This document shows, one piece after another, positions 1 to 10,452 of a stretch of DNA of 64,000 bases (within the stretch, counting starts at the first letter, position 1; the number at the start of each line of letters is the position of its first letter). Below the pieces are notes generated by a model. It saw nothing but the letters and a program-made list of their open reading frames with translations, did not search any database and was not told where the DNA came from. The stretch is from Molossus alvarezi (Eukaryota; Chordata; Mammalia; Chiroptera; Molossidae), in NCBI GenBank assembly GCA_037176705.1, contig CM073887.1:59295001-59359000 (forward strand). Direction: 5' to 3'. The position numbers were made by a program, and so were the translations under genes.

Positions 1-186
1 GACACACACAACAGTATGGTGATTACCAGGGGAAAGAGGGGTGGGGTAGTAAAGAGTAAAGGAAGAAGATTTGGCTTTGGGTGGTGGGCACGCAATGCAG
101 TAAACAGATGATGTATCATAGAATTGAACATTTAAAACCCATATAATTGTATTAACCAAGGCACCCCAGTAAATTTAATTTTTAAA
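1..186 (+). mobile_element. L1 3' end fragment (older subfamily)
   Basis: The sequence resembles the terminal 3'UTR of older mammalian L1s: a purine-rich stretch, then a segment on a protein-free tail, then an A-rich end at about 170-186. Only the last ~180 bp lie in the window, so the 5' limit is unknown. Assigned from remembered resemblance to L1 3'UTRs, not from an alignment. Confidence 0.5.
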
Positions 187-269
187 AAATAGCCTTGAGT
201 ATCTGAAACAAATGTCATCCTCAGGGTCTTCACACTCACTCTTTTCAAAACAGGGCACACTCTTCCCCA

Positions 270-540
270 AATAACTTAATGACTCACACTGTCTTCCTCT
301 AGGACTCTATTCAAATGTCACCTTGTTTGCAAGATTTCCAGAACTCTCAGTAAAACATAACACCTCCATTCAATCTATTTTATACCTGCTTCTTTTTCAG
401 AGCATGTCACCCTCTGACATAGCATATGTTTTCCATTTGCTAATTTATAGTGTTTTCCCATTATTGGATTACAGAAAACTTTGTTTCTCAGCATTCTATA
501 CTCTTACCCTAGAAGATGGTCAGCACTCAACATAAATTCC
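270..540 (+). mobile_element. Possible ancient LINE-2 (L2) 3' end remnant
   Basis: The region carries diverged versions of several phrases typical of the L2 3' end: a tract on feeding a gene's 'tctattcaaatgtcacctt', a central 'catgtcaccctctgacat', and a terminal 'cagcactcaacataaat' resembling the L2 ending. Divergence is high. The short open frames here are not credible genes. 541-680 holds nothing I recognise. Confidence 0.4.
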
Positions 541-680
541 TCAAATGCACAAAAGAATTTTGCATTAAGTCTGCATATTAAGACTGTATATGATGTCTTG
601 GGGGGAGAGCTGAGTGTAGGGCAAAAATTCTCAATCACAGCTGTCACAGCAGATCCGACAAAGGCGATATGATCGATATA

Positions 681-1577
681 GTGATGGTCACCTGAAGAAC
701 CTTGGTTTCTGAGTTGCCTAAAAACTCCCTCAGGTGCTCAGTGTAAGAGGATTTCCCGAGGGTGGGGCAGATGCTGGTTGTTAATGGGCCTCAATTAGCA
801 TTTCAATGGCCACCAGGTGGGGTTGAATCTCCTCGGGAGGGGCCGCCGCCTCTCCTCAGGGCCCTGAGAAGAAGTAAGATGACCACAGTCCTGCGTGGCT
901 GCACTCAGCAAGAGCTCTGAGCACCCTCCAAATCCCAAGTGTCCCCACACAGTTCCAGTCCAGTCTGCCCTCCCTCTGCTGGAGCCAAAGGTGATTGGCT
1001 GCTGTCAGTTTAGCCTCTGTCCGGACTCTGCGTCGTGGAGCCGCCTGGGACTTTTCACCGGAGGGCACTGCTCCCAGCCAAGGGCGGCACCAGCCGAGGG
1101 TGTAGCACCCAGCCGAGGGCATAACACCCAGCCGAGGCCACAGGACCCAGCTGAGGGTGTAGCACCCAGCCGAGGCCACAGGACCCAGCCGCAGTCGCCG
1201 GATGTAGCCGAGGCGGCAGCAGCTTCCAGCCGAGGCAGCTGGACCCGGCCGAGGGCATTGCACCCAGCTGAGGTCACAGGACCCAGCCGAGGGTGCAGCT
1301 TCCAGCGAGTCCCCTGGACCCGTCAGAGTCCACCGGTCCCAGCCCAGGCCAATGTGAACCGTGGGCTCCCGGCCCCCTCTCGCGTCCTCGCAAGCCTACC
1401 AGGATTGAGTCAGTGTCCCTGGTTATGTGGTCCTCCAAGCTGCCTTTCAGTTGCCCCTTCCTGACGATTTGTCTTTATTTTTGCTGTAAATCCAGTTTGG
1501 TCCTGGGAGATGGTCTGTGTGGTCTGTGTAGCTTCCATTCACTCCACTGCCATTTTTTTTCCCTACCTCTGTGACCA
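681..1577 (-). mobile_element. L1 5'UTR-only fragment upstream of the first olfactory receptor
   Basis: Read on the minus strand, this matches the 5'UTRs of the L1s at 34214-35711, 41217-42036, 28375-29190 and 60780-61577. It starts near 1562 with the typical A-run plus ATGGCAGTGG start, contains a GC-rich body, and stops before ORF1. No ORF1, ORF2 or poly(A) is present. A near-perfect 14-bp pair (667-680 and 1578-1591, one mismatch, core ATATGATC) flanks it and may be a TSD. How a 5'UTR-only piece arose is unclear; later deletion of the rest is one option. Open frames in both strands of this GC-rich stretch are compositional. Confidence 0.85.
1075..1325. repeat. Short-unit tandem repeat inside an L1 5'UTR
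   Basis: About a dozen imperfect copies of a ~20-bp GC-rich unit with the shared core CCCAGCCGAGG, alternating with spacers such as GCCACAGGA and GTGTAGCA. The other L1 5'UTRs in the window lack this expansion at the same place or carry different repeat units. Confidence 0.75.
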
Positions 1578-1667
1578 ATATGATCAATATAAATATATAA
1601 TTACTTGATTGAAAAACATAAATTCTAGCATTTCTTTATGTTAATACCCACATATGTAAAAATTAAT

Positions 1668-1687
1668 CATTTTATTTTTCTTCCTAG
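1668..1687 (+). other. Predicted splice acceptor of the first OR coding exon
   Basis: A pyrimidine-rich tract ends in CTTCCTAG, with the AG at 1686-1687, 16 bp before the chosen ATG. OR genes usually have non-coding 5' exons spliced to a single coding exon. The second OR has a homologous acceptor at the matching place. Confidence 0.6.
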
Positions 1688-1703
1688 TTATGACCACCAC
1701 AAC

Positions 1704-2657
1704 ATGGTACAAGGAAATCATACACAAATAGCAGAATTTCTTCTTTTGAGATTTTCAGAGGAACCAGAGCTGCAGCCCCTCGTATTTGGGCTTTTCCTCT
1801 CCATGTACCTGATCACTGTGTTGGGAAACCTGCTCATCATCCTGGCTGTCAGCTCAGATTCCCACCTCCACACACCCATGTACTTCTTTCTCTCGAACCT
1901 GTCCTTGGTAGACATCTGTTTCACCTCCACCACTGTCCCAAAGATGCTGTGGAACATCCAGACACAGAGCAAAGTCATCAGCTATGAAGGCTGCATCACC
2001 CAGATATATTTTTTCATATTATTTGCAGGGTTGGATGTCTTGCTCTTGACCGTGATGGCCTATGACCGCTTTGTGGCTATCTGTAACCCCCTGCACTACA
2101 TGGTCACCATGAACACCTGGCTCTGTGGACTGATGATTCTGATGTCCTGGATCATGTGTATCCTGAATTCCTTGTTACAAAGCTTAATGGTGTTGCAGCT
2201 GTCCTTCTGTGAAGACTTGGAAATCCCCCACTTTTTCTGTGAACTCAAACAAGTAGTCCAACTTGCCTGTTCTGACATCTTTATTAATAACATCATAATG
2301 TATCTTGGAGTTGGGCTGATGGGTGGTTGTCCCCTGGCTGGTATCATTTACTCTTACTCTAAGATAGTGTCCTCCATACATGGAATCTCATCAGCTCAGG
2401 GGAAGTATAAAGCATTTTCTACCTGTGCATCTCACCTCTCGGTTGTGTCCTTATTTTATTGTACAAGTGCAGGAGTGTACTTTAGCTCTGCTGCTACCCA
2501 CAGCTCACAGTCAAGTGCAACAGCCTCAGTAATGTACACAGTGGTCACACCCATGCTGAACCCCTTCATCTACAGTCTCAGGAACAAAGACATAAAGAGG
2601 GCTCTGAAAAGATTCTTGGGATGGAAACTATTAAAAGACCAATCATCCAGGGGCTGA
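1704..2657 (+). CDS. Olfactory receptor, class II, OR7-family-like (317 aa)
   Basis: An odorant-binding G-protein-coupled receptor expected in the ciliary membrane of olfactory sensory neurons, signalling through Golf and adenylyl cyclase III. The single-exon frame is intact. Visible hallmarks: N-glycosylation site NHT at residues 5-7, GN in TM1 (41-42), [13 protein letters not shown] after TM2 starts (55-67), Cys97 and Cys179 for the conserved loop disulfide, [10 protein letters not shown] at 118-127 ending TM3, SYSK at 217-220 in TM5, [10 protein letters not shown] at 236-245 in TM6, and [14 protein letters not shown] at 283-296 in TM7. I chose the ATG at 1704 because it gives the normal OR length and lies just after the splice acceptor; the in-frame ATG at 1638 is upstream of that acceptor. 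OR7 assignment rests on remembered family features ([13 protein letters not shown], KxIxYEGCITQ-like region). The DRY-equivalent is DRF. No disabling change is seen. Confidence 0.93.
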   Translation: MVQGNHTQIAEFLLLRFSEEPELQPLVFGLFLSMYLITVLGNLLIILAVSSDSHLHTPMYFFLSNLSLVDICFTSTTVPKMLWNIQTQSKVISYEGCITQIYFFILFAGLDVLLLTVMAYDRFVAICNPLHYMVTMNTWLCGLMILMSWIMCILNSLLQSLMVLQLSFCEDLEIPHFFCELKQVVQLACSDIFINNIIMYLGVGLMGGCPLAGIIYSYSKIVSSIHGISSAQGKYKAFSTCASHLSVVSLFYCTSAGVYFSSAATHSSQSSATASVMYTVVTPMLNPFIYSLRNKDIKRALKRFLGWKLLKDQSSRG

Positions 2658-3174
2658 AAAAATGCCTATGATTGCAGGGCTGAAAACATTAGAGCCAGAA
2701 ATTGCTATTATTTGATCTAATTGGAGAAAGCAATTACTCCTTCTATTTAATTACTAGAATTTTCTTTTATTTGATTTTAAATTCCCTATACAATTTAGTA
2801 ACTCGTTTGATTTATCTTTCGGTTCTGTCTGATACATGCACAATTGTCCCCCTCCCCAGTCTCTCCAAGTTTTCCCCAAACTTGGATGAGATATATTTGG
2901 AAAATTACATTTTTTATAGCACAAATTGAGTTTATTAAACATATTTTTCTCTGATATAATACCTAACATCCTAAGTAAATTTTCTAGTTTTTCTAAAAGA
3001 ATTATCATGAGTTATATAACTCACATTGAAAAAACTACATGTGGCAACTAAGACCACATATAATTTTATTGCAGAAGAAAATTTGAAAACAAAGTTGTTG
3101 TTATGGGTCTATCATTCTTTTTCTACATCATGATCACTACCTTAACTGCTTTTCCTGATAAAGGCAACTCTAAC
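2658..3174 (+). other. 3' flank of first OR, paralogous to 52329-52860
   Basis: Non-coding, AT-rich. Several blocks align in order with the sequence after the second OR: a segment on ATATTTGGAAA, the run ATCATGAGTTATA, then 'cactaccttaactg' against 'cactaccataactg'. An ATTAAA at about 2934 could serve as a weak polyadenylation signal, but this is unproven. Confidence 0.7.
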
Positions 3175-3189
3175 ATGCTACTGAGTTGT

Positions 3190-3393
3190 TTGGTGGTGTT
3201 TTTAATCCTCATCTGAGGATACATTTTTATTGATTTAAGAGAGAAAGGGAGGGAGAGAGAGATAAAGAGAAGCATTGATGTAAAAGAGAAACTGATCTGT
3301 TGCCTCCCAAACACGGCCCCACCGGGAATCAAACCGACAACCTTTTGGCATATGGATGACACTCTACCCAACTGAGCCACACCAGCCAGAGGT
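3190..3393 (-). mobile_element. VES-type tRNA-derived SINE
   Basis: Minus-strand copy: reverse complement begins near 3393 with the diverged CTGGCTGGTGTGGCTCAG head and runs through the middle (GA)-rich part to an A-rich tail near 3200. Flanked by a TSD: ATGCTACTGAGTTGT at 3175-3189 and ATGCTACTGGGTTTT at 3394-3408. Confidence 0.9.
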
Positions 3394-3506
3394 ATGCTAC
3401 TGGGTTTTATAACTGGTCTCCTAGTGCTCTTTTAAAAAATTCAGCCTGGTGTCCCCACTACCTATGATAGGCACTGACAAAAAATGATTATAAAAATATA
3501 TTGCAA

Positions 3507-3770
3507 TTTGTGGAATATAATGAACTAAACAAACTGCTGAACAAAATTAACCCAAAGACATAGAGGTGGGGTACAGACTGACAAGCCTCAGAGAAGTGGG
3601 GGTTTGAGGGGGAAGAGATAAACCACAGAACTTACATGCATGTATGTATGACCAATGAACATAGACAAAAAAGCTGGGGATGGGGCAAGGGAGAAGGGGA
3701 GGAAGGTGTCAACGGGGGAAAAATGAGAAACATCTGTAACAAAAACAAATTAATAAATAAAAAATTAAAA
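3507..3770 (+). mobile_element. 5'-truncated L1, 3'UTR only
   Basis: Covers only the L1 3'UTR from the end of ORF2 (TTTGTGGAATATAATGAA) through 'gataaaccacagaac', to 'catctgtaac' and an A-rich tail. A TSD flanks it: AAATATATTGCAA at 3494-3506 and 3771-3783. This is a typical heavily truncated insertion. The ~100 bp on either side (3409-3493, 3784-3872) is unassigned flank. Confidence 0.9.
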
Positions 3771-3872
3771 AAATATATTGCAAGTGCAGTCTACATTGAA
3801 AGGCAAATTTAAATAAATAAATAAATTGACTTGAAATGGTCATAGTGTTAGAGATGACTTCAAAATGAGGAA

Positions 3873-4108
3873 GTGCCCTGGCTGGTGTGGCTTGGTGGCT
3901 GGAGTGTTGGCCCACACACTGAAGGGTCACAGGTTTAATTCTCAGTTAAGGACAAATACCTGGGTTGCAGGTTTGCTCCCAACTCAGGTCAGGTACATGC
4001 AGGAGGCAACCAATCGATGTATCTTTCTCACATCAATGTTTCTCTCTCTCCCTCTCTCCCTCCCTCCCTTCCACTCATTCTGAAAGTCAATGAAAAAGAT
4101 ATTACTGG
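3873..4108 (+). mobile_element. VES SINE, body (split by an L1)
   Basis: Plus-strand VES copy starting with GCCCTGGCTGGTGTGGCT, a diverged B-box region near 3930, and a TC-rich stretch at 4042-4075. Its tail is interrupted by the L1 at 4109-8974 and resumes at 8975-9018. The L1's TSD (AAAGATATTACTGG) lies inside the SINE tail. Confidence 0.9.
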
Positions 4109-4687
4109 AGTTGATCTGGGAAGATGGCGTCAGGCAGGACTGGAGGGAGGGTGAGTGTGTGAGAGAGTGTGAGTGGATGATCAAACGCGTGCAGTGCAGA
4201 GACGTGGAGCAGGAGGTTCCTGTGCTGTGGACGGGAGCAGCGGGCCACCGCGGTAAGCGGCACTTCTCCCTGCTCTGTGGGGAGGTACCACCATATTGGA
4301 AGATCCCAGGTCTTCCCTGGGAAGAGGCAATGGGAGCAGCTAGGGCCCAGCAACTTGAGCCCACCAGTGCACCTGGCACCATCAAACCAGTGGACACCCT
4401 GTGTCAACACAGACTGGTGCACAGTAGTGGAGCTTCCGAGGTGCCGGTTGCAAAAGCTGCAGATAGCCAGGAGCCCAGCACCATCTCCCACATTAGCAGC
4501 CCAATCAGAGTCAAGATATACCCCCAGCAACAGAGGCTGGAGAGCATACATCCATTCCCGGGCAACAGAAGCACAGACCAGCAGCTGAGACCCATCCCCA
4601 AAAACTACAGCAAAGGCTGAGCAGAAGTTGAGCCCCATGGAGCAGCAGTACTCCCCAGCTGCCAGCGGCTGGACCTGGGGCTCCACA

Positions 4688-5125
4688 GAGGCCTGTGCGA
4701 CCCAGCGGCCCACAAGAGCAGTGGGAAGCTGGGGCTTGAGAGGGCTTGATGCAATCCAGCTGCCCATGGGACCTACAGGGTGCTGGGGCACCAGAGAGGC
4801 CTGTGTGACCCAGAAGCCCACAGAACAGTGGGAAGCCAGAGTCTAAGAGGGACTGGTGTGATCCAGCTGCCTGCCCACAGGACCTGCAGGGTGCAGGGGC
4901 ACCAGAGAGGCCTGTGCAACCCAGAAGCCCACAAGATAGGTGTAGAGCCAGGTCGCCAAAGGGACTGTGTGATACAGATACTCGCAGGACCTGCGGGGTG
5001 CTGAGGCACAACAGAGGCCTGTGTGACCCAGATACCCACAAAATAGGTGTAGAGCCGGGTCTCCAAAGGGACTGTGCGATTCAGCTGCCTACAGTACAGG
5101 CAGGGAGTGCGGCTCCAACAGGGCC
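4688..5125 (+). repeat. ~108-bp tandem monomers in the L1 5'UTR
   Basis: Four units begin with GAGGCCTGTG at 4688, 4796, 4907 and 5014, giving spacings of 108, 111 and 107 bp. Each then carries GACCCAG, CCCACA and a GTGTGAT(C/A)CAG-like segment. This resembles the monomer arrays of rodent L1 promoters in layout only; the sequence is unrelated as far as I can tell. Confidence 0.85.
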
Positions 5126-5381
5126 TGAGCTATACAGCTACAGGTAGCACCAGCTACCAGCTGAGAACACAGCTCCAGAGGGGCCCACCTGATCCATCAG
5201 CAGAACCTACCAGGACACACCAATATCAGCCCCCAGTAGTCAATCCTCCAGGATCCACAGCAGGCAAGAGGCGACACGCAACAAAACAGTCTGGGAGGCA
5301 CAGTAGCCTTATTTGATATACATTGAGCTGCATACGCATCCAAACATCCCTCAGCGGGTATAGAGCTACCAGATTGCTAAA

Positions 5382-6040
5382 ATGGGGAGACAACAGAACA
5401 ACACCCAAAGAAAAAAAAAAAAAAAAAAAAGAGGAATCACTAGAAAAGGAACTACAGGAAATTGAAGATAGCAATTTGTCAGATAAAGAATTTAAAGCAG
5501 TGATTTTAAGGGTGCTCAAACAATTTCGTGAGAACTACAAGCAACTTAAGAATTAAGAAGAGCTCACTGGGAAAGAATCAGAGAAAGAAATAAAGAACCT
5601 GTTTTAAAAAATAATGACAGAAAACTTCCCTAAACTGGTGAAGGAAAAAGTTATACAAGCTCAGGAAACACAGAGCATACCAAGCAAGATGAACCCCAGA
5701 AGACCCACACCTAGACACATCATAATACAAATGGCAAACATTAAAGACAAAAAAAGAATCTTAAAGAAAGCAAGAGAGAGACAGAAAGTTACCTACAAGG
5801 GAGCTCCCATTACACTGTAAGCTGATTTCTCAATAGAAATGATGCAGGCCAGAGGGAGTGGAAAGAAGTGTACAAAGTAATGCAAGGTAAGGATCTGAAT
5901 CCAAGACTACTCTATCCAGGAAGGCTATTATTCAAAATTGAAAGAGAAATAAAGAGCTTCACAGATTAAAAAAAAAAAAAAAAAAAAAGCTAAAGAAATT
6001 TACCACCAGCAAACCAGCACTACAAGAAATGCTGAAGGGA
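5382..6040 (+). pseudogene. L1 ORF1 remnant
   Basis: L1 ORF1 encodes the RNA-binding, trimeric chaperone of the L1 particle. Here the frame starts MGRQQNNTQ, runs through a lysine homopolymer coded by a 20-A run, and stops at 5554-5556 after the start of the coiled coil. The middle (rest of the coiled coil, RRM) is mostly deleted. The C-terminal part reappears at 5614-5820 (ENFPKLVKEKVIQAQETQ and PRRPTPRHIIIQM), then a stop and frameshifts. Non-functional. Confidence 0.85.
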
Positions 6041-6047
6041 CTGTTGG

Positions 6048-6048
6048 A

Positions 6049-6093
<45 letters not shown>
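6048..6093 (+). repeat. (GA)n microsatellite
   Basis: An uninterrupted run of about 22 GA dinucleotides between the ORF1 and ORF2 remnants of the L1. Confidence 0.95.
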
Positions 6094-6099
<6 letters not shown>

Positions 6100-6117
6100 C
6101 ATAGACATAAAATTAAA

Positions 6118-8726
6118 ATGGCAACTAATAACTACCTATCAATAATTAACTTAAATGTAAATGGCTTAAATGTTCCAATCAAAAGACATAGGGTAGCTGA
6201 TTATATAAGAAAACACAGCCCATATATATGCTGTCTACAAGAGACCCACCTTACAATAAAAGACTCACACAGGATGAAAGTGAAGGGATCAAAAACAATT
6301 TTCCAAGCAAATGGAAATGAAAAAAGCTGGTGTAGCAATACTCATATCTGACAAGATAGACTTCAAAACGAGGGCTATAATAAGAGACAAACAAAGTCAC
6401 TACATAATATTAAAAGGAGCAATCAGACAAGAGGATATAACCCTGCTAAACATATACACACCAAATATGGGAGCACCAAAATATATTTAAAAACTTTTGA
6501 AGGATTTCAAGGGAGAGATCAATAGCAACACGATCATAGTGGGTGACTTTAACACATCACTGACACCACTGGATAGATCTTCCAAACAAAAAATTAACAA
6601 GGACACAGAGTCCTTACAAGACAAACTAGATCAGTTGGACTTAATTTATATTTACAGAACATTTCACCCCAAAGCTGCAGAATATACATTCTCCTTGAGT
6701 GCACATATGTTGTTCTCAAAGGTAGACCACATGTTAGGACACAAAGCAAGTCTCTACAAATTCAAGAAAATTGAAGTCATATCAAGCATCTGCTCAGATC
6801 ACAGTGGCATGAAACTAGAATTCAATTACAATAAAAACCCACAAAAACATTCAAACACTTGGAGGCTAAATAGCATGTCATTAAACAACAAATGGGTTAC
6901 TAACGAGATCAAGGAAGAAATTAAAAACTTCCTGGAAACCAATAAAAATAAACACACAACAACACAAAATGTATGGGACACAGCAAAGCAGTCCTGAGAG
7001 GTAAGTTCATAGCACTACAGGCCTACCTCAAGAAACAAGAAAAACTCCTAATTGACATTCTAACCCTACAACTTAAAGAACTAGAAAGTAAACAAAAAGA
7101 AAAACCCAGATGTAGTAGGGGGAAGGAAATAGTAAAGGTTAGAGCAGAAATAAATGACATAGAGACTAAAAAAAATAATGCAAAAGATCAATGAAACAAA
7201 AGCTGGTTCTTTGAAAAGATAAACAAGATTGATGGACCTTTAGCCAGACTCATCAAGAAACAAAAAGAGAGAAACTAAATAAACAAAATCAGAAATGAAA
7301 GAGGAGAAGTAACAACTGACACCATAGAAATACAAATGATCATCAAAACATACTATAAACAGTTATACACCAACAAATTGGACAATCTAGGAGAAATGGA
7401 CATATTTCTAGAAACACACAGCCTTCCAAAATTGAATCAGGGAGAGAAAACATGAACAGACTGATAACAACAAAGGAAATTGAAGATGTAATCAAGAAAC
7501 TCCCAGCAAACAAAAGCCTAGGCCCAGATGGCTTCATGGGGGAGTTTTAACAAACATTCAAAGAAGATCTAATACCCATTCTCCTCAAACTATTCCAAAA
7601 AATCTAGGAAGATGGAACACTTCCAAACTCATTTTATGAGGGCCAGCATTATCCTAATTCCAAAACCGGATAAAGACACCACAAAGAAAGAAAACTACAA
7701 GGCAATATCTTTGATGAACACAAATGCCAATATCATTAACAAAATATTAGCAAATTGGATTCAACAATACATGAAAAATATTATTCTTCATGACCAAGTG
7801 GGTTTCATCCCAGGCATAAAAGGATGGTACAATATTTGCAAATCAATAAATGTGATACACTACATAAACAAAATGAAAGATAAAAACCATATAATCATTT
7901 CAATAGACGCTGAAAAAGCATTTGACAAAATTCAGCACCCATTTCTGATAAAAACAGCAATGTGGGAATAGAGGGATCATATCTCAACATAATAAAGGCC
8001 ATATATGAAAAACCTACAGCCAACGTCATACTCAATGGGAAAAAAACTAAAAGCATTCTCCTTAAGAATGGGAACAAGACAGGAATGCCCACTTTCTCCA
8101 CTCTTATTTAACATAGTACTGGAAGTCCTAGCCACAGCAATTAGACATGAGGAAAAAATAAAGAGAATCCAAATTGTAAAGGAGGAAGTAAAACTGTCAT
8201 TATTTGCAGATGACATGATATTGTACACAGAAAACAAACTCAAAATGGATAAAAGACTTAAATGTAACTTGTGAATACATAAAAATCCTAGAAGAAACTG
8301 TAGGCAACAAAATTTCAGACATCATACGCAGCAGAATTTTCACTGATACACCCCCCCTAAGGCAACAGTAACAAAGAAGAAAATGAACACATGGGACTAC
8401 ATCAAACTCAAAAGCTTTTGCACAGCAAAAGAAACAACCATCAAAACGGAATGGGATTCCACTATATGGGAGACCATAATCGCCAATGATGCATCAGATA
8501 AAGGGTTAATTTCCAAAATATTATATAGAGTGCTCATACAACTCAACAAAAGGAAGACAAAGAACCCAATTTAAAAATGGGCAGAGGACCTAAATAGACA
8601 CCTCTCCAAAAAGATCTCTTATCCTTTGAGATGGCATGGAAGGACCTGGAGAGTATTATGCTAAGCAAAACAAGCAAAACAGAGAAAGACAAATATCTCA
8701 TGACATCACTTATTTGTGGAATATAA
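6118..8726 (+). pseudogene. L1 ORF2 remnant (endonuclease and part of reverse transcriptase)
   Basis: ORF2 codes for an APE-type endonuclease followed by a reverse transcriptase. The start MATNNYLSIINLNVNGLN and the QETHL motif (endonuclease) are visible at the beginning. SDHSGMKLE, with the catalytic His retained, is near 6797-6820. An RT region at 7612-8240 ends in FADDM, the catalytic aspartate pair. The frame is broken by many stops and frameshifts, and two large deletions remove most of the sequence after the RT core. Non-functional. Confidence 0.88.
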
Positions 8727-8974
8727 CTAACTAAAGAAACTGTTGAACAAAATTAACTCAGAGACATGGAGGTGAGGTACAGGCTTACAAGCCTCAGAGG
8801 AGAGGGGGTTGTGGGGGAAGAGATAAACCACAGAACCCACCTGCATGTATGTATGACCAACGAACATACACAACAAAGCTGGGGATGGTGTGGGGTGTAT
8901 TGGGGAAGGATGTCAATGGGGGAAAAATGAGAAACATCTGTAACAAAAACAAATTAATAAATAAAAAAAATTTT

Positions 8975-9018
8975 AAAAAAGATATTACTGGGTGAAGATG
9001 AACAAAAATAAAAAAATT
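8975..9018 (+). mobile_element. VES SINE tail (resumes after L1)
   Basis: The second copy of the L1's TSD is followed by GGGTGAAGATGAACAAAAAT, a diverged version of the VES 3' end (compare CGGGTGAGGATAAAAA at 14868-14885), so it is the tail of the SINE at 3873-4108. Confidence 0.75.
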
Positions 9019-10095
9019 AAGAAACAAACTTTTTTTATTGTTGAAAGTTTTACAGATGTCCTCCTTACCCCTCCATTGGCCCCCTCTTTTCTGCTTCCAT
9101 CCAGCTCCTGCCTTTCCCAGCCTAGTGTCTCTGTCCATTGGTTGTGCATATATGCATATAAGTTTTTTGATTTATCTTCTCCCACTCTTCCCACCCCCAT
9201 CACTCTGAGGTTTGTCAGTCTGTTCCCTACTTTCATGATTCTGGATCCTCTTTGGTCAACAGCTTATTTTATTCATATGTTCTGCAAATAAAAAAGCATG
9301 TAGTACTTGTCTTTCTCTGACTGGCTCATTTCCCTTAGCATAATACTCTCCAGGTCCCTCCATGTCATCTCAAAGGGTAAGAGATCTCCCTTTCTTACAT
9401 CTGCATAGTATTCCATTGTGTTAATGTACCACAGCTTTTTTATCCACTCATCTACTGATGGGCACTTAGGCTGTTTCCAGATCTTAGCTATTCTAAATAG
9501 TGCTGCTATGAACATAAGAGTGCATATATTCTTTCTGATTGGTGTTCTAGGCTTCTTAGGATATATTTCTAGAAGAGGGATCACTGGGTCAAGTGATAGT
9601 TCCATTTTTAATATTTTGAGGAAACACCATATTGTTTTTCATAATGGCTGCACTAGTCTCTGCATTCCCACCAGCAGTGTGCTAGAGTACCCTTTTCTCC
9701 ACATCCTCACCAGCATTTGTTGTTTTAGAATTCAGTGATGGCCATGATTCTGGCAGGTGTGGGATGATACCTTGTAGTTTTAATTTGAATCTCTCTGATG
9801 ATTACAGATGTTGAGCATTTTTTCTTATGTCTCCTGACCATTAGTATGTCCTGTCTGGAGAAGTGTCTATTCAGGTCCTCTGCTCATTTTTTAAGTTGGA
9901 TTTTTTGTCTTCCTTTTGTTGAGTAGTATGAGTACTGTATATATTTTGGATATTAACCCCTTATCTGATGTATCATTGGAAAAATATATTTTCCCAGAGA
10001 GTGGGTTCCCTTTTGATTTTGATGCTGGTTTCTTTTGCCATGCAGTAGCTTTTAAGTTTGATGTAGTCTCATGTATTTTTTTCTCTGTATCTTTT

Positions 10096-10452
10096 TCTAA
10101 AAAAATATTTTTATTAATTTGTTTTGGTTACAGATGTTTCTCCTTTTTCCTCCATTCACACTCTCCTCCCCATCCCCCACACTCCATCCCCAGCTCTGTT
10201 GTCTATGTCCATTGGTTATGCATACATGCATATAAGTTTTGTGGTTTATCTCTTCTTCTTCAACACCCTACCTCTATGTCTCTGGGTCAATTTTGTTCAT
10301 CAGTTTGTTTAATTCATTATATTCTACAAATAAGTGAGATCATGTGATATTTGTCTTTCCTTGCTTGGCTTGTTTCACTTAGCACAATACTCTCCAGGAT
10401 TCTCCATGTTATCTAAAAGGATAAGAGATCTTTCTTTCTTACAGCTGCATAG
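10096..10452 (-). mobile_element. 5'-truncated L1 3' end inserted in 'M'
   Basis: At about 10096 the ORF2 sequence of M stops and a second L1 3' end starts (A/T-rich tail, then 'tggttacagatgtttctcc' on the + strand). It ends near 10452 in the last ORF2 codons, after which M resumes with 'gtatcagtgaaaatg'. A clear TSD could not be read. The 3'UTR differs from that of M itself. Confidence 0.85.

Larger units (their letters stand above)
4109..8974 (+). mobile_element. L1 element, 5' end present, internally deleted
   Basis: Flanked by a ~15-bp TSD (AAAAAGATATTACTGG at 4093-4108 and again at 8976-8991), so both ends are original. It has a 5'UTR (4109-5381) opening with GATCTGGGAAGATGGCG, an ORF1 remnant, a GA microsatellite, an ORF2 remnant, a 3'UTR (8727-8945) and an A-rich tail. 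It is ~4.9 kb, shorter than the ~6-6.5 kb relatives here. Two ORF2 deletions explain much of this: near 8241 (about 0.75 kb missing compared with 45075-45835) and near 8610 (about 0.45 kb missing). Confidence 0.93.

Noticed and set aside
856..1464. Overlapping long open frames on both strands (up to 189 codons) in GC-rich DNA
   Set aside because: They lie in an L1 5'UTR with a short tandem repeat; proline/serine/arginine-rich low-complexity translations with no known domain, and the same region in other L1 copies does not keep the frames.
1592..1640. OR promoter elements (TAATTA homeodomain-like site and AT-rich motif)
   Set aside because: The site is probably intronic, just upstream of the coding exon, and such AT-rich motifs are frequent by chance here.
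1638..1703. Upstream in-frame ATG of the first OR (would give 339 aa)
   Set aside because: It lies before the predicted splice acceptor at 1686-1687 and gives an unusually long N-terminus; the ATG at 1704 matches OR length and the paralogue.
4688..5125. CRISPR-like array of regularly spaced repeats
   Set aside because: Units are ~108 bp head-to-tail with no separate unique spacers, inside a mammalian L1; this is an L1 promoter array.
4102..5147. Open frames of up to 239 codons over the 4109 L1 5'UTR
   Set aside because: Produced by the 108-bp monomers whose length is divisible or nearly divisible by three; no start context, no domain, and overlapping frames on both strands.
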